A program made the translations under genes and the position numbers. Below, one piece after another: positions 45,692-54,820 of a DNA stretch of 64,000 nucleotides. The stretch is taken from contig JANQQL010000033.1 in NCBI GenBank assembly GCA_028289345.1, positions 992,001-1,056,000 on the forward strand, given 5' to 3'. Under the pieces are notes generated by a model, which was not told where the DNA came from, ran no database searches, and was given only the letters and a program-made list of their open reading frames with translations. Within the stretch, counting starts at the first letter, position 1. The number at the start of each line of letters is the position of its first letter. The DNA is from Planctomycetota bacterium (lineage in GTDB: Bacteria; Planctomycetota; B15-G4; SIAN01).

Positions 45692-47188
45692 CTATTTCAA
45701 ATGGGGAACCTCGGGTCCCCACTGCGTCATGCGAATGTGCTGGCGGCCTGCGAGATGTTTGCGCAAGCCGACGGCCTTGCGATCGCCGAACACCGGATAC
45801 ACCGGCAGACTCCACGGAGGCGCCTCGCTTCCCGGGACGACGTTCGAGGATTCCACCAGCGTCTTTTTCGGCACGTCACGAAACTGGTTGTCCGCCACGA
45901 AGGTGTCCTGGGCGGAACGCAGGTGGATCCCCACTCGGTCTTCGATGAACGAGTTGCTGAGGATCTGGTTCGCTTCGCAAGCAAAGCCGTTGGAGCGGGT
46001 CCAAGGGAGATCCTTCAAGGAAGGGTCTTCGTCCCACCATAAGTGGACTCCACACTCGTTGTCTTGAAACCGGTTGAGGTGAATGCGGTTGCGCGCGCCA
46101 TGCTCGATGTTGACACCCCCTCGCTCGAGCCCATAGCCCGCATCGCCGTTGGACAGGAACTCGTTGCCGGCGATGAGCGTGTCCCTCGAATACCCTCCCC
46201 ACACACCACAGATCGCGTTGCCCGCGACGCGGTTCGCGAGGATTTGGTTGCCAAAACTGAACGTGATTTCGATGCCGTGGGCGACGCTGTGCGAAAAGTC
46301 GTTCCGAACCAGCAGGTTGTCGTTGTTGCCAAGGCGTCGGCAATCTTTCTTCCCACCCTTCCCGAGCGCTTCATTGCCGGCAAAGCCGAAGAACCCGTCA
46401 CCGCAATGGGTGGCCGAATTCTCGGCAATGACGTTGCGGCTGCACTGTTCGAACAGCAGGATTCCCGCCGAGTCCTGGCCGCGGTTGTAGACCCCGTGGC
46501 TGTAGCCGCGCACGCAGAAGTCCGTGGAGTTTCGGGAAACGACGTTGTCGCAAGAACGCCACAGGGCAATCCCCCAGCCGGACAGGAACGAGAAGTCGTT
46601 GTCGTAGACACGGGACTCTCGGACTCGGTCGAACAACAAGCCGTTCTGGGTAGAGCGAGCTCGACAGCGCCGAACGGTGACCCCATGAGATTCGGAAACG
46701 GAGATTCCCGCGCCGTACTTCTCCTGCCACTGTCCGTCGTCGTTGTCGTGCGGAAACATCCAGTCCGCGGGATCTTCCTTGGCCGGCGTGGATCCCAGGC
46801 GCTGGCGAAAGTTGTCGATGAGATCGAGGTCCTCGAGAACCAACTCTTCGCAGTCCGTGGCACGAACTCCCACTTTGAATCCGGAGATTTCCGCGCCTCG
46901 AATTGTCACCCGAGTGCCTTCGACTCGAATTCCCACGCCCTGGTAGGCATCGGGAGCCGAGTTCGCGGGAGCTCCACGGAGTGGGGTGCTTTCAAAGACG
47001 ATCTCCCGGTCGTCACCGAGGACGTGAATCACTCCGTCTCCGTTCGCATCCTCAATCACCGAAGAGGTCACACGGACCCGACAGGACGACTCCAAGACCA
47101 CATCGTCTCGGTCGACTTCCACCAGCGGAAGCGACTCCGGGACATCCTCCGCCATGGAAACCACCAGGAATGAAAGAAGAGTCCACAT
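45692..47188 (-). CDS. NosD-like right-handed beta-helix protein, likely C-terminal frameshift
   Basis: ATG 47188 with a short signal (WTLLSFLVVSMAED) gives 498 residues; the track's longer start is untypical. Residues ~90-400 show many beta-helix rungs (NGLLFDRVRESRVYDNDFSF, ADNQF and so on) as in NosD/CASH domains that bind or cleave polysaccharide. The protein ends abruptly after MTQWGPEVPHLK. In another minus frame, reading from about 45715 to a TGA at 45567, the sequence PFEIVRPLV, ESDPWGI, RLALVGPFPVRSW continues the expected C-terminal region. The gene may therefore be frameshifted and originally extend to 45567. Confidence 0.75.
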   Translation of the reverse strand: MWTLLSFLVVSMAEDVPESLPLVEVDRDDVVLESSCRVRVTSSVIEDANGDGVIHVLGDDREIVFESTPLRGAPANSAPDAYQGVGIRVEGTRVTIRGAEISGFKVGVRATDCEELVLEDLDLIDNFRQRLGSTPAKEDPADWMFPHDNDDGQWQEKYGAGISVSESHGVTVRRCRARSTQNGLLFDRVRESRVYDNDFSFLSGWGIALWRSCDNVVSRNSTDFCVRGYSHGVYNRGQDSAGILLFEQCSRNVIAENSATHCGDGFFGFAGNEALGKGGKKDCRRLGNNDNLLVRNDFSHSVAHGIEITFSFGNQILANRVAGNAICGVWGGYSRDTLIAGNEFLSNGDAGYGLERGGVNIEHGARNRIHLNRFQDNECGVHLWWDEDPSLKDLPWTRSNGFACEANQILSNSFIEDRVGIHLRSAQDTFVADNQFRDVPKKTLVESSNVVPGSEAPPWSLPVYPVFGDRKAVGLRKHLAGRQHIRMTQWGPEVPHLK

Positions 47189-47525
47189 GTGTGCTGCCCG
47201 CCTTTGACCGCTCGCCTCAATGCTCGATCCCGAGTCCACGGTCACCGGGGGGAACCGACCGGCACCCAAACTCGTATCCCCTTCCGGACCTCGGAATTCT
47301 GGATCGTTCGGCGTGGCGTCGCGGCGCATGCAACGGACGATCCGAGACCGAACTGTCGCGGTCGGAAAAAAGGTCCAGGTCCGCGGGAAACCTCCCGCGA
47401 GCCAACGAGACCCGCCGATCGAGAGTAATAGTGGTGCTCGAAGCACCCATCGCTAGGGTATCCCCTAGCAGGCTCGACCGCTCCGGAGGCCTCGCGGGGT
47501 CTCCCTCCAACCTTGGAGTTACGGA
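47189..47525. other. Divergent regulatory region upstream of prc
   Basis: This 337-bp gap carries the promoters of the beta-helix gene (minus) and prc (plus). Two adjacent dyads close to prc are listed separately. No ORF here is convincing. Confidence 0.4.
47433..47469. promoter_or_regulatory. Two adjacent dyads upstream of prc (operator candidates)
   Basis: GGTGCT-CGA-AGCACC (47433-47447) and GCTAGGG-TATC-CCCTAGC (47452-47469) are perfect inverted repeats 4 nt apart, 57 nt before the prc ATG. Position and symmetry suit regulator binding sites. The second could instead be an RNA hairpin in the leader. Confidence 0.4.
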
Positions 47526-49619
47526 ATGACCTCTTCGCCGTCGACGATCACCCGCCTTCGCCTCCCCCTGGTCCTGACCGGACTCGCCCTCGTGGCAGCG
47601 GCCAGTGGATCAGTTTCCTCGGCGGAGTTCGAGCCGGATCGAAGCCAATCGCGCATCTCCCAGCAGCTCCTGGCGCAGCTCCAGTACGGTCACTACCACC
47701 GGGACCTCGAGGTCGACGACATCTTTTCGGTCAACGTGTACCAGCAGTATCTGGAAGCCCTCGACCCGGCGCGCCTGTACTTTCTGGAATCCGACATCGC
47801 CGAGTTCGACCGCTACCAGACCGAACTCGATGACGCCTGGCGCAAAGGAAACCTGGGGCCCGCGTTCCTGATCTTCAACCGCTTCCAGGAACGCCGTCGC
47901 GCTCGCATTCAATGGGTCTTGGAACAGATCGACGGGATTCCCGAACTCGATTTCAATGTCGACGAAAACCTGGAACTGGATCGCGAGAACGCCAAGTGGC
48001 CGTTCGACCTTGCCGCGGCAGACGAGTTCTGGCGCAAGGAGTTCAAGAACGAGGTCCTGAATCTCCGCCTGGCCGACACCAAGCCGGAAGAGATCACGAA
48101 GACCATGAAGCGACGCTACGAAAACCGGCTTCGCCGCGTGGAACAAGCGACCAGTGACGACGTGTTCCGGGTCTACATGAATGTCCTGACCCAAAGCTAC
48201 GGTCCCCACACGACCTACTTCCCCCCGCGGGATGCGGAGAATTTCGACATCGAGATGAGCCTGTCCCTGGAAGGGATCGGCGCGCTGCTGAATGCCGATG
48301 GCGCCTACATCAAGATCGTGCGTTTGATCGAGGCGGGCCCTGCGGAAAAAAGCGGGCAGCTCCAGGCCGCCGACCGCATCGTCGGTGTGTCCCAGGGCGA
48401 AGACGGAGAATGGGTCGACGTGGTCGGCTGGCGCACGGACGAAGCCGTGGACCTGATTCGCGGTCCCAAGGGATCGATCGTCCGACTGCAGATCCTGGGC
48501 GCGGACCAATCCGAGAGTGGCCCCCCCAAGGTGGTCAGTCTGGTACGCGACAAGGTCAAGTTGGAAGAGCAGGCGGCTCAGAAGAAGGTCCAAGAGGTCA
48601 CCCGCGACGGCCGCACTTACAAGATCGGCGTGTTGCAACTCCCTGCGTTCTACATGGACTTCAGCGCGGCCCGGCGTGGCGATCCCAACTACAAGAGCAG
48701 CACCCGCGACATGCAGCGACTCCTCACGGAGTTGAAGCAAGAAGGCGTCGACGGCGTGGTCGTGGATCTGCGAAACAACGGTGGTGGATCTCTCCGGGAA
48801 GCGCAAGAGCTGACCGGGCTGTTCGTGCAGGGCCCGAACGTCCAGGTCAAGGATCCGACCGATGAAGTCCAGGTGCTGGCCAGTGATCGGCTTCCTTCCT
48901 ACAACGGTCCGATCGCGGTGTTGGTGAACCGTTTGAGCGCCTCGGCCTCGGAGATTTTCGCGGGCGCCGTGCAAGACACCGGGCGCGGACTGGTGATCGG
49001 CGGCCAGACCTTTGGGAAGGGCACGGTGCAGAGTCTGAACTCGGTGGGCCGGGGACAGTTGAAGCTGACCCAGGCAAAGTTCTACCGAGTCTCTGGTGCC
49101 AGCACCCAGCAGCGCGGCGTCGAACCGGACATCGCTTTTCCCTCGCTGTATCACGGCGAAGAAGTCGGGGAAAGCGCCCTCGACAACGCGTTGCCCTGGG
49201 ACGAAATTGACCCGGTCCCCCACGTGCGCTCGGAAGACGTGGCTGCCGTGTTGCCCGTGGTCCGCGACCTTCATGAGCGCCGCACCCGCAACAACCCCGA
49301 GTTTCAGTACATGAACGAGCGAATCGACTACGCCGAAGAGATTCGCTCGCGGACCAACGTGTCCCTCATGGAGTCCACGCGACGCGAGCAGCAGGACGAG
49401 GCGGAAGCTCGTCTCCTCGCCATGGAAAACCGTCGCCGCACTGCCCAGGGGAAGGAGCCCGTCGAAGACCTCGACGAGTTGGAAGCCGAGACCCCGGACG
49501 AAGACGAACTGGATCCACTGGGCGTGGAAGCGGTGGAAAGTCTGGTCGACTTCCTGACCCTGGCGCCGGCCAAGACTCGGGTCGTGCAAACCCAGACCGT
49601 GGGTGCCGACGAGAAGTAG
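47526..49619 (+). CDS. prc: Tail-specific C-terminal processing protease Prc/Tsp
   Basis: The protein has 697 residues with an N-terminal signal segment (LRLPLVLTGLALVAAASG). The length and order match Prc: an N-terminal helical domain (QYGHYHRDLEVDDIFSVNVYQQYLEALDPARLYFLESDI), a PDZ domain near 240-330 (LSLEGIGALLNADGAYIKI), the S41A catalytic core and a charged C-terminal domain. The nucleophilic Ser lies in RLSASASEIFAGA and the Lys in GGQTFGKGTVQ. It degrades or trims periplasmic proteins from their C-termini. It is monocistronic, with a potentially regulated leader. Confidence 0.95.
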   Translation: MTSSPSTITRLRLPLVLTGLALVAAASGSVSSAEFEPDRSQSRISQQLLAQLQYGHYHRDLEVDDIFSVNVYQQYLEALDPARLYFLESDIAEFDRYQTELDDAWRKGNLGPAFLIFNRFQERRRARIQWVLEQIDGIPELDFNVDENLELDRENAKWPFDLAAADEFWRKEFKNEVLNLRLADTKPEEITKTMKRRYENRLRRVEQATSDDVFRVYMNVLTQSYGPHTTYFPPRDAENFDIEMSLSLEGIGALLNADGAYIKIVRLIEAGPAEKSGQLQAADRIVGVSQGEDGEWVDVVGWRTDEAVDLIRGPKGSIVRLQILGADQSESGPPKVVSLVRDKVKLEEQAAQKKVQEVTRDGRTYKIGVLQLPAFYMDFSAARRGDPNYKSSTRDMQRLLTELKQEGVDGVVVDLRNNGGGSLREAQELTGLFVQGPNVQVKDPTDEVQVLASDRLPSYNGPIAVLVNRLSASASEIFAGAVQDTGRGLVIGGQTFGKGTVQSLNSVGRGQLKLTQAKFYRVSGASTQQRGVEPDIAFPSLYHGEEVGESALDNALPWDEIDPVPHVRSEDVAAVLPVVRDLHERRTRNNPEFQYMNERIDYAEEIRSRTNVSLMESTRREQQDEAEARLLAMENRRRTAQGKEPVEDLDELEAETPDEDELDPLGVEAVESLVDFLTLAPAKTRVVQTQTVGADEK

Positions 49620-49637
49620 ACCTCTCGGAAAGGTTCT

Positions 49638-50843
49638 CTATTTGACCGAGTCGGCGATCATCCGGCTCCACTGAAGCGCGTCCAAGTAGGACTCGCGCAC
49701 GTGGTGGGCAGGGAACGGGAACTCTTGGAGCCCCTCCCAATTGCCCTCCTCGCAACAGATTGCCGTGAGGAGCGCCTGGCCCAGGGGTCCTTCGCGCTTG
49801 ATCAGCGCCTCGCGCACGTGATCCGCAAGGGGAAGCTCTCCTAAGAGTTCTTCCATTGGGTGATCCATCAGAGCGTCCAGCACCGACAACAGTCCGACGG
49901 TGAAGAACTCTTCTCTGCCGGGTCCCCCCGCGAATCGTTCCGCCAGACGCTGACAGGTTCGGGCCCGCACCAGAGCGGTGACGGTCAACTCATGGGGCTT
50001 GTTGGCGGCGTCCGCCATGAGCATCAAGATCGCGCAATTGCGGATGCGCTCAAGGCCAAGGGTCACCAAAGCCTGGCGAATCGACGTCAGGGGTTCCACC
50101 AACGCGAACTGGGCCGAGTTGACGTAGCGGAGCATCCGGTAGCTCATTGCCACGTTTTGCTCAACGACCTTTTCGATGTCGTGAAAATCCGAGGTCGGAT
50201 CGATGACCTGGCCCAGCAAGCGCACCAGATTGGCGGTGTCCGTCGGGGAACGCCGCTGGCTCATCAATTCCGGGTGGCAGAAGAAGTGCCCCTGGAAGTA
50301 GTCGTAGCCCGCGTTGCGGCAGTAATCGAACTCGTCGTAGGTCTCGACCTTCTCGGCCAGGAACTTCAGACCCGGTCGGCGCAAGCGCTCCAGGTCGGTC
50401 TTGGTGCGTTGCAGACCGATCTCCTGGATGTCGACCTTGATGACGTGGGCGAGATCCACGAACGGCTGGAGCTTTTCCTCGTAGACGAAGTCGTCCAAAG
50501 CGATCGTGTAGCCCCGGCGCGCCGCTTCCTCGATCGCGGCGAGCACTTGCTCGTCAGGCTGGATGTTCTCCAGCACTTCCAGCACCACGCGATCCGGAGG
50601 CAGCGAGAGATAGAGTTCACTGACGAAGAACTGTCGGCTCATGTTCAAGAAGCCGAGGTGATCCCCAATGACCTGGTCGAGACCGATTTCCGTCAGGGCA
50701 TCCAGGGCCACCGAAGCAGTGGCCTGGTCTTCCTCCACCACATTGGCCTGGCCAGTCCTTCCCGAACGGTACAGCAGTTCGTACCCGTACAACTGCCGGT
50801 TCCGATCCAAGATCGGCTGCCGTCCCAGAAAGACCGTGGGCAT
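49638..50843 (-). CDS. EAL-HDOD signalling protein with degenerate EAL domain
   Basis: The 401-residue protein has an N-terminal EAL-like domain (~5-200) that begins QPILDRNRQLYGYELLYR, where the EAL signature reads YEL. Several acidic positions survive (VLEVLENI, LDDF, KVDIQEI, AEKVE). A HDOD domain follows (~210-380; MSYRMLRYVNSAQF, IRQALVTLGLERIRN). This architecture, as in YuxH/CdgJ-type proteins, usually lacks cyclic-di-GMP phosphodiesterase activity and acts as an effector. It is soluble with no membrane segment, and convergent with prc. Confidence 0.87.
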   Translation of the reverse strand: MPTVFLGRQPILDRNRQLYGYELLYRSGRTGQANVVEEDQATASVALDALTEIGLDQVIGDHLGFLNMSRQFFVSELYLSLPPDRVVLEVLENIQPDEQVLAAIEEAARRGYTIALDDFVYEEKLQPFVDLAHVIKVDIQEIGLQRTKTDLERLRRPGLKFLAEKVETYDEFDYCRNAGYDYFQGHFFCHPELMSQRRSPTDTANLVRLLGQVIDPTSDFHDIEKVVEQNVAMSYRMLRYVNSAQFALVEPLTSIRQALVTLGLERIRNCAILMLMADAANKPHELTVTALVRARTCQRLAERFAGGPGREEFFTVGLLSVLDALMDHPMEELLGELPLADHVREALIKREGPLGQALLTAICCEEGNWEGLQEFPFPAHHVRESYLDALQWSRMIADSVK

Positions 50844-51230
50844 CGTTCCGTTGGCGATCGCTTCCCCTCCGCGTAGACACTGTCTTCCCGACTCTATCGA
50901 ATGGCGCTTCCCCCGCAGTCAGCAGAGTTTTCCCTGATTGGAACGTTCTTCTGGTCGCGGGCGGCGTCTGGCTCACGGGACCGGTGAGCGTTGAGAGGGA
51001 AGAGCCACGGGCGAATTCCCGGGGAGTCGGGGCTGGCAATCCAAGCCCTGGCACTTGGTCACAGTCTCGGAACGAGCGGCGAAAGGCAGGCTTCCCGATC
51101 CCCCAAACCGAGCCACCTCCTCGACAATGACCGCGATTGCTTCGATTTCCAGCTCCTGACCACCGGCCGGCTTGTTGCAGAATCACCGCCGCGAGAATCT
51201 CTGAACGGACGAGAGGGAACCTTCCTGGCC
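50844..51230. other. Divergent intergenic region, EAL-HDOD gene / flippase gene
   Basis: The track extends the flippase gene to 50991, but the added residues lack structure and the membrane protein clearly begins at ATG 51231. Nothing else was recognised in these 387 bp. Confidence 0.4.
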
Positions 51231-52127
51231 ATGATCTGGATTCGTGCGCTGATCAGCTTGGCCCTGTTGTCGGTTCTCGCCGTCGTCATCGACGTCCGTA
51301 CCTGCCTCGACACCTTGCGATCGGCATCCGTTCCTTGGCTGATCCCGCTGCTGCTGGTGAACACCTCGGCATACGTCCTGTTCGCCCTGCGCTGGGGCTA
51401 CTTCTGCCGTCGCCTTGAATTGCCCATGACCCTCGGCAACTCCTTGCGCGGTGTGTACCTGTTTCAGGTCACCAGCCAGGCCGTTCCCTCTCCGCTCTTG
51501 GGAGAAGCCGCTCGATTCGCCGTGTTCCCCGCAGACGTTTCGAAGAAAACCGTCCTGAAGTCGATCGTGCTGGATCGCCTCGCCAATCAGGGCAGCCTGC
51601 TGTTGCTGGTCACCTTGCTGTTGCCGTACTACTTGACGCGCACCAGCTATCCGACCTGGCTGAAGATCGCTGCCGTGGTTCCCGGAGTGTTGTTCGTGCT
51701 CGGCTGGATCGTGGCGCGTCAAGGTCTGTGGACGCTCCGTCGCGGCCGTTTTCTCAAGACCCTGTTCGAGGATCGGGGCGGACTGGTGCCGTTCTCCCTC
51801 GGAGCGATCCTCGGGCTCGTCCTTGGGATCGAGTTCTACGTCGCCGCGAGGGCACTCGAACTACCGACACCCCCGGATTGGCAACTCGTGTTGAGCATCC
51901 CCCTGTTGCTGACCGCCACTTCCCTCATGCCGATTTCTTTCTCGGACTGGGGGACCCGTGAAATGGTCGCGCTGGTCGTCCTGTCCACCACCGGACTCGG
52001 CAAGGAGGAGATTGTTTCCGTGTCGTTGATGGTGGGAATCGCGAACTTGGTCGCGAGCTTGCCGGGGTTGTTCCTGCTGGGACGGGTGAGGCGACGAGCT
52101 CCGGAGTCAGAGCTCACGAACGACTAG
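51231..52127 (+). CDS. Lysylphosphatidylglycerol synthase TM/UPF0104-like flippase
   Basis: ATG 51231 begins a 298-residue polytopic membrane protein with seven or so helices. Motifs resemble the LPG_synthase_TM/UPF0104 family: RWGYFCRRLELPMTLGNSLRGVYLFQVTSQAVPSPLLGEAARF, which carries the conserved 'P-x-x-x-GE' turn, and FSDWGTREMVALVVL near the C-terminus. Members flip lipids or anchor MprF-type synthases. This one lacks a synthase domain. No partner gene is adjacent. Confidence 0.8.
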   Translation: MIWIRALISLALLSVLAVVIDVRTCLDTLRSASVPWLIPLLLVNTSAYVLFALRWGYFCRRLELPMTLGNSLRGVYLFQVTSQAVPSPLLGEAARFAVFPADVSKKTVLKSIVLDRLANQGSLLLLVTLLLPYYLTRTSYPTWLKIAAVVPGVLFVLGWIVARQGLWTLRRGRFLKTLFEDRGGLVPFSLGAILGLVLGIEFYVAARALELPTPPDWQLVLSIPLLLTATSLMPISFSDWGTREMVALVVLSTTGLGKEEIVSVSLMVGIANLVASLPGLFLLGRVRRRAPESELTND

Positions 52128-52308
52128 TGCACTTTCGTGTTGCTCCGGTGTCCCCCGACCTTTGCACCTTCGCTTCCACGCTGAAACGACCGACGCCCAG
52201 AGGATCTGGGGCACTCGACCTCGGTGTTGAGTGTCTTGAATGCTCCCATGATTGGCGCTTCGGCGAAACTCGGGCAGCGCCTGGAGCAGACGGCGTCAAC
52301 GAGGAACC

Positions 52309-52343
52309 AAAGAAAGAGGCCGGACGCAAGCGCGCCCGGCCTC
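52309..52343 (-). terminator. Intrinsic terminator for the di-haem oxidoreductase gene
   Basis: Read on the minus strand, GAGGCCGG (complement of 52336-52343) pairs with CCGGCCTC (complement of 52316-52323) around a 12-nt GC-rich loop and is followed by TTTCTTT. It starts about 30 nt after the stop codon of the gene ending at 52375. Confidence 0.88.
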
Positions 52344-52374
52344 GAGGATGCTTCTGGTTGCTACGTCGAACGGT

Positions 52375-54294
52375 TCAGTTCTCTCCGTCCATGTAGCCGG
52401 TGACGAACGGCTGGTGGTCCCAGACGTCCGGCCAACCGTCGTCGTCCGAGTCCATCCGGAACGGGAGGGTTTCGCCGTAGGCGGCGGGGATGTTGGTGGC
52501 CGCGTCGGAACGAATCATGACACCGTCGGTGTTGAGGAACGGGCCTTGGATCTCGACCGGGGTATTGAACAACCACTCGGGGTTGAAGCGCTCTTCCCCG
52601 GTGTCCATTCCGGCGACCATGAAGCTGCTGTCGATCGTGCCGTTGCCGTCCATGTCGGTCGGCAAACGCTCGATGTCGTACAGCACCAGCTTGTTCAAGA
52701 AGTTCATGATCCGCATGTGGTCCAGGTCATTGGCATTGGCGAAGTAGTCGCGCGACGCCTGAGCTTCGCCACCGTGACGCAGAATGGCCTCTTCGATGGT
52801 CAGCGAATGGCCGTCATGGCTCCACGGGAAGCCACTGCCAACGCCCCACAGCGGTGGAGTCCGCCACAGGGAATTCACGTTGCCGCCGAAATCCTTTTCG
52901 GCCAAACGCTCGCCCATGTCGTGGTGGCGGAAGTCGGTGAACAAACCAGAAACGCGGAACTGCTCGCGATTGGGCACGAACTCGTCGCCGTCCATGGTGT
53001 AGAGCGGCACCAGTTCACCTTCCAGGCGTCGTTCGTCGGCGTTGAAGGTGACTTCCAGGTCGAACGCACGGCGGTCACCGGCGAACACCTGAGTCTCCCG
53101 ACGGATGTGCCAGTCGGCGATGTGGCAGTCGGTGCAGCCCCAAGACTCCATCAGGGCCACGCCCTGCTTGTATTCGCGGCGGGTGCCGGCAAAGGCCGGT
53201 CGCGGCGCGTTCAGCATGAACCACTCGGCCAGGTCCAGGTCGCCTTCGGTGATTTCGGACAGGTGACCGTCGCCGTCGGGGTCGTCCCGGCTGAAGCCCA
53301 GGGCGTCGACGCTGGCGCCGGCATCCGGAGCAACGTGAGTCGCGGGGAACTGGATGGCGCCAGCCAGGGTCGGCTCGCTGACCCCGTCGTTGTCCGGGTC
53401 GTTCGTCGTGCTCGGGTCATAGGCTTCGAGTCCACCGTGGGCTTTGTACGGATCCCAGAGGAACGCACGATTGGTGGGATTCAGCGCGGAGCGTCCGGGA
53501 CCCTGTCCCCAACCCCACACGACCATCTCGAAGTTGTAACCGTGAGTGTTGATCCCGTCGACTTCGGTCGCTCCGGGAACCACTTCACCGTTGGCGTCCA
53601 CATACCAGACGCGGAAGATGTTGTTGAGCGCGGGAGAGCCGGTCAGGCCTCCGCCCAAGGACGGGTCGCCCATGTCGATCATGGGACCCACCGGCGTGGT
53701 CTGAACCATCACCGATCCTCCGGAAGCCTGGGCTTCCGCGGCGCTCACCCAGCCGTCCTTGTTCGTGTCGATCGCCACGAACATCTCGGCACGGATCTGA
53801 ATGGCGAGCATTTCCATGATCCCGCCACCGTAGTAGTGCGGGGAATTCCGACCACGACCACCGTCCTTGCTGAAGTTGGCGCCGCCACCGGGATTTCCCT
53901 GCGGCAAGTTGTGGCAACCGAGGCAGCTGGTCTGGTTGTTGGCAGTGATCTTTGCGGTCGTGCCGTCGGGCATCGGACCGGCCAAGTTGGAAACCCGGGC
54001 ATCGAAGATGCCGTCCCGTTCCCGGAACTCGCGGAAGTTCAAGTTACGACCAAGCTGGTACGCCAGGAACGGATCCTTGGCGATGAAGTAAGCACTGCTT
54101 CCTTCGTCGTCGGGATCGTCACTGTGGACGGCGCGAATCCGCTTGTTCTTGACGGACCGGCCGCTCGCGTCGACTGCCGGGCTTCCCGAACCCGCCAGGT
54201 CCGGTCGTTCCGCATACTGCGCCGAGACCATCGGCGACAGAAGGACCAGGAACGCAGCGGACAGCGCCGCGCTCCTCTTCAGAGCAAACGTCAT
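52375..54294 (-). CDS. Exported di-haem oxidoreductase (DHOR/DUF1111 type)
   Basis: The protein has 639 residues with a signal peptide ending at SPMVSAQ. Two c-type haem motifs are visible: CLGCH near 124-128 and CTDCH near 387-391. The DHOR-type blocks FREFRERDGIFDARVSN, SLWRTPPLWGVGSGFPWSHDG and TIEEAILRHGGEA are characteristic. Acidic inserts such as DTNKDGWVSAAEA and DPDGDGHLSE look like EF-hand calcium loops. DHOR proteins are periplasmic cytochrome peroxidase relatives. The ending TGYMDGEN, preceded by DSDDDGWPDVWD, is another calcium-binding-like segment. A terminator follows. Confidence 0.88.
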   Translation of the reverse strand: MTFALKRSAALSAAFLVLLSPMVSAQYAERPDLAGSGSPAVDASGRSVKNKRIRAVHSDDPDDEGSSAYFIAKDPFLAYQLGRNLNFREFRERDGIFDARVSNLAGPMPDGTTAKITANNQTSCLGCHNLPQGNPGGGANFSKDGGRGRNSPHYYGGGIMEMLAIQIRAEMFVAIDTNKDGWVSAAEAQASGGSVMVQTTPVGPMIDMGDPSLGGGLTGSPALNNIFRVWYVDANGEVVPGATEVDGINTHGYNFEMVVWGWGQGPGRSALNPTNRAFLWDPYKAHGGLEAYDPSTTNDPDNDGVSEPTLAGAIQFPATHVAPDAGASVDALGFSRDDPDGDGHLSEITEGDLDLAEWFMLNAPRPAFAGTRREYKQGVALMESWGCTDCHIADWHIRRETQVFAGDRRAFDLEVTFNADERRLEGELVPLYTMDGDEFVPNREQFRVSGLFTDFRHHDMGERLAEKDFGGNVNSLWRTPPLWGVGSGFPWSHDGHSLTIEEAILRHGGEAQASRDYFANANDLDHMRIMNFLNKLVLYDIERLPTDMDGNGTIDSSFMVAGMDTGEERFNPEWLFNTPVEIQGPFLNTDGVMIRSDAATNIPAAYGETLPFRMDSDDDGWPDVWDHQPFVTGYMDGEN

Positions 54295-54820
54295 CGAGAT
54301 TCTCCAGAGTGGATGGAGTCGGCTCCGAGGACCGGGACCGACGGGGCAAGAGTGTTCGGTCTAGCCCGAACGGCGGCCATGACTACCGGCAAAATCTCGA
54401 GGTGTCAGATTTTTCTCTGACATTTGACTGGCGCTCACCAAACGCGAAAAAAGTCGTGCACCAGATCTGGACGTCCTTCGCTTCTCTCCGCCGATCCCAA
54501 ACGCCCGCGAAGAACCAGGTTGCGGCTCTGCAGGGACCTGGAAGCCCCTTCGCAGAAGCCCATTTAGATACTCGGTCTCATCTTCGTACAGACAGATGTC
54601 AGCGAATTGTCAGGACACCGGTCCGTTGGCTCTGTCCATCTCGCGGTCACTGGCAGTCACGGGGTGCGGCCGACTGTGAGACAGAACAGCGGTCAAGAAC
54701 CACCCCTTCCCAGGTTTGCGTCCCGCTTACAATTCTCCGGCGAACTGCGATCGGCTTCGGAAACGTCACCCGCTCCGACCCGGTCGCCTTCCCCGGGAAG
54801 CTCCGCCGAATCAGGATCTC
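54295..54820. other. Divergent intergenic region between DHOR and Mla operon
   Basis: This 526-bp region has overlapping short ORFs on the plus strand but none with coding character. It must hold promoters for both operons. No convincing motif, repeat or RNA gene was found apart from the AGGATCTC ribosome-binding region before ATG 54821. Confidence 0.4.

Noticed and set aside
47610-49589. 659-aa minus ORF
   Set aside because: Antisense to prc, which matches its family along its entire length.
52252-54420. 722-aa plus ORF
   Set aside because: Antisense to the di-haem oxidoreductase with two CxxCH motifs; it also lacks a ribosome-binding site or signal.
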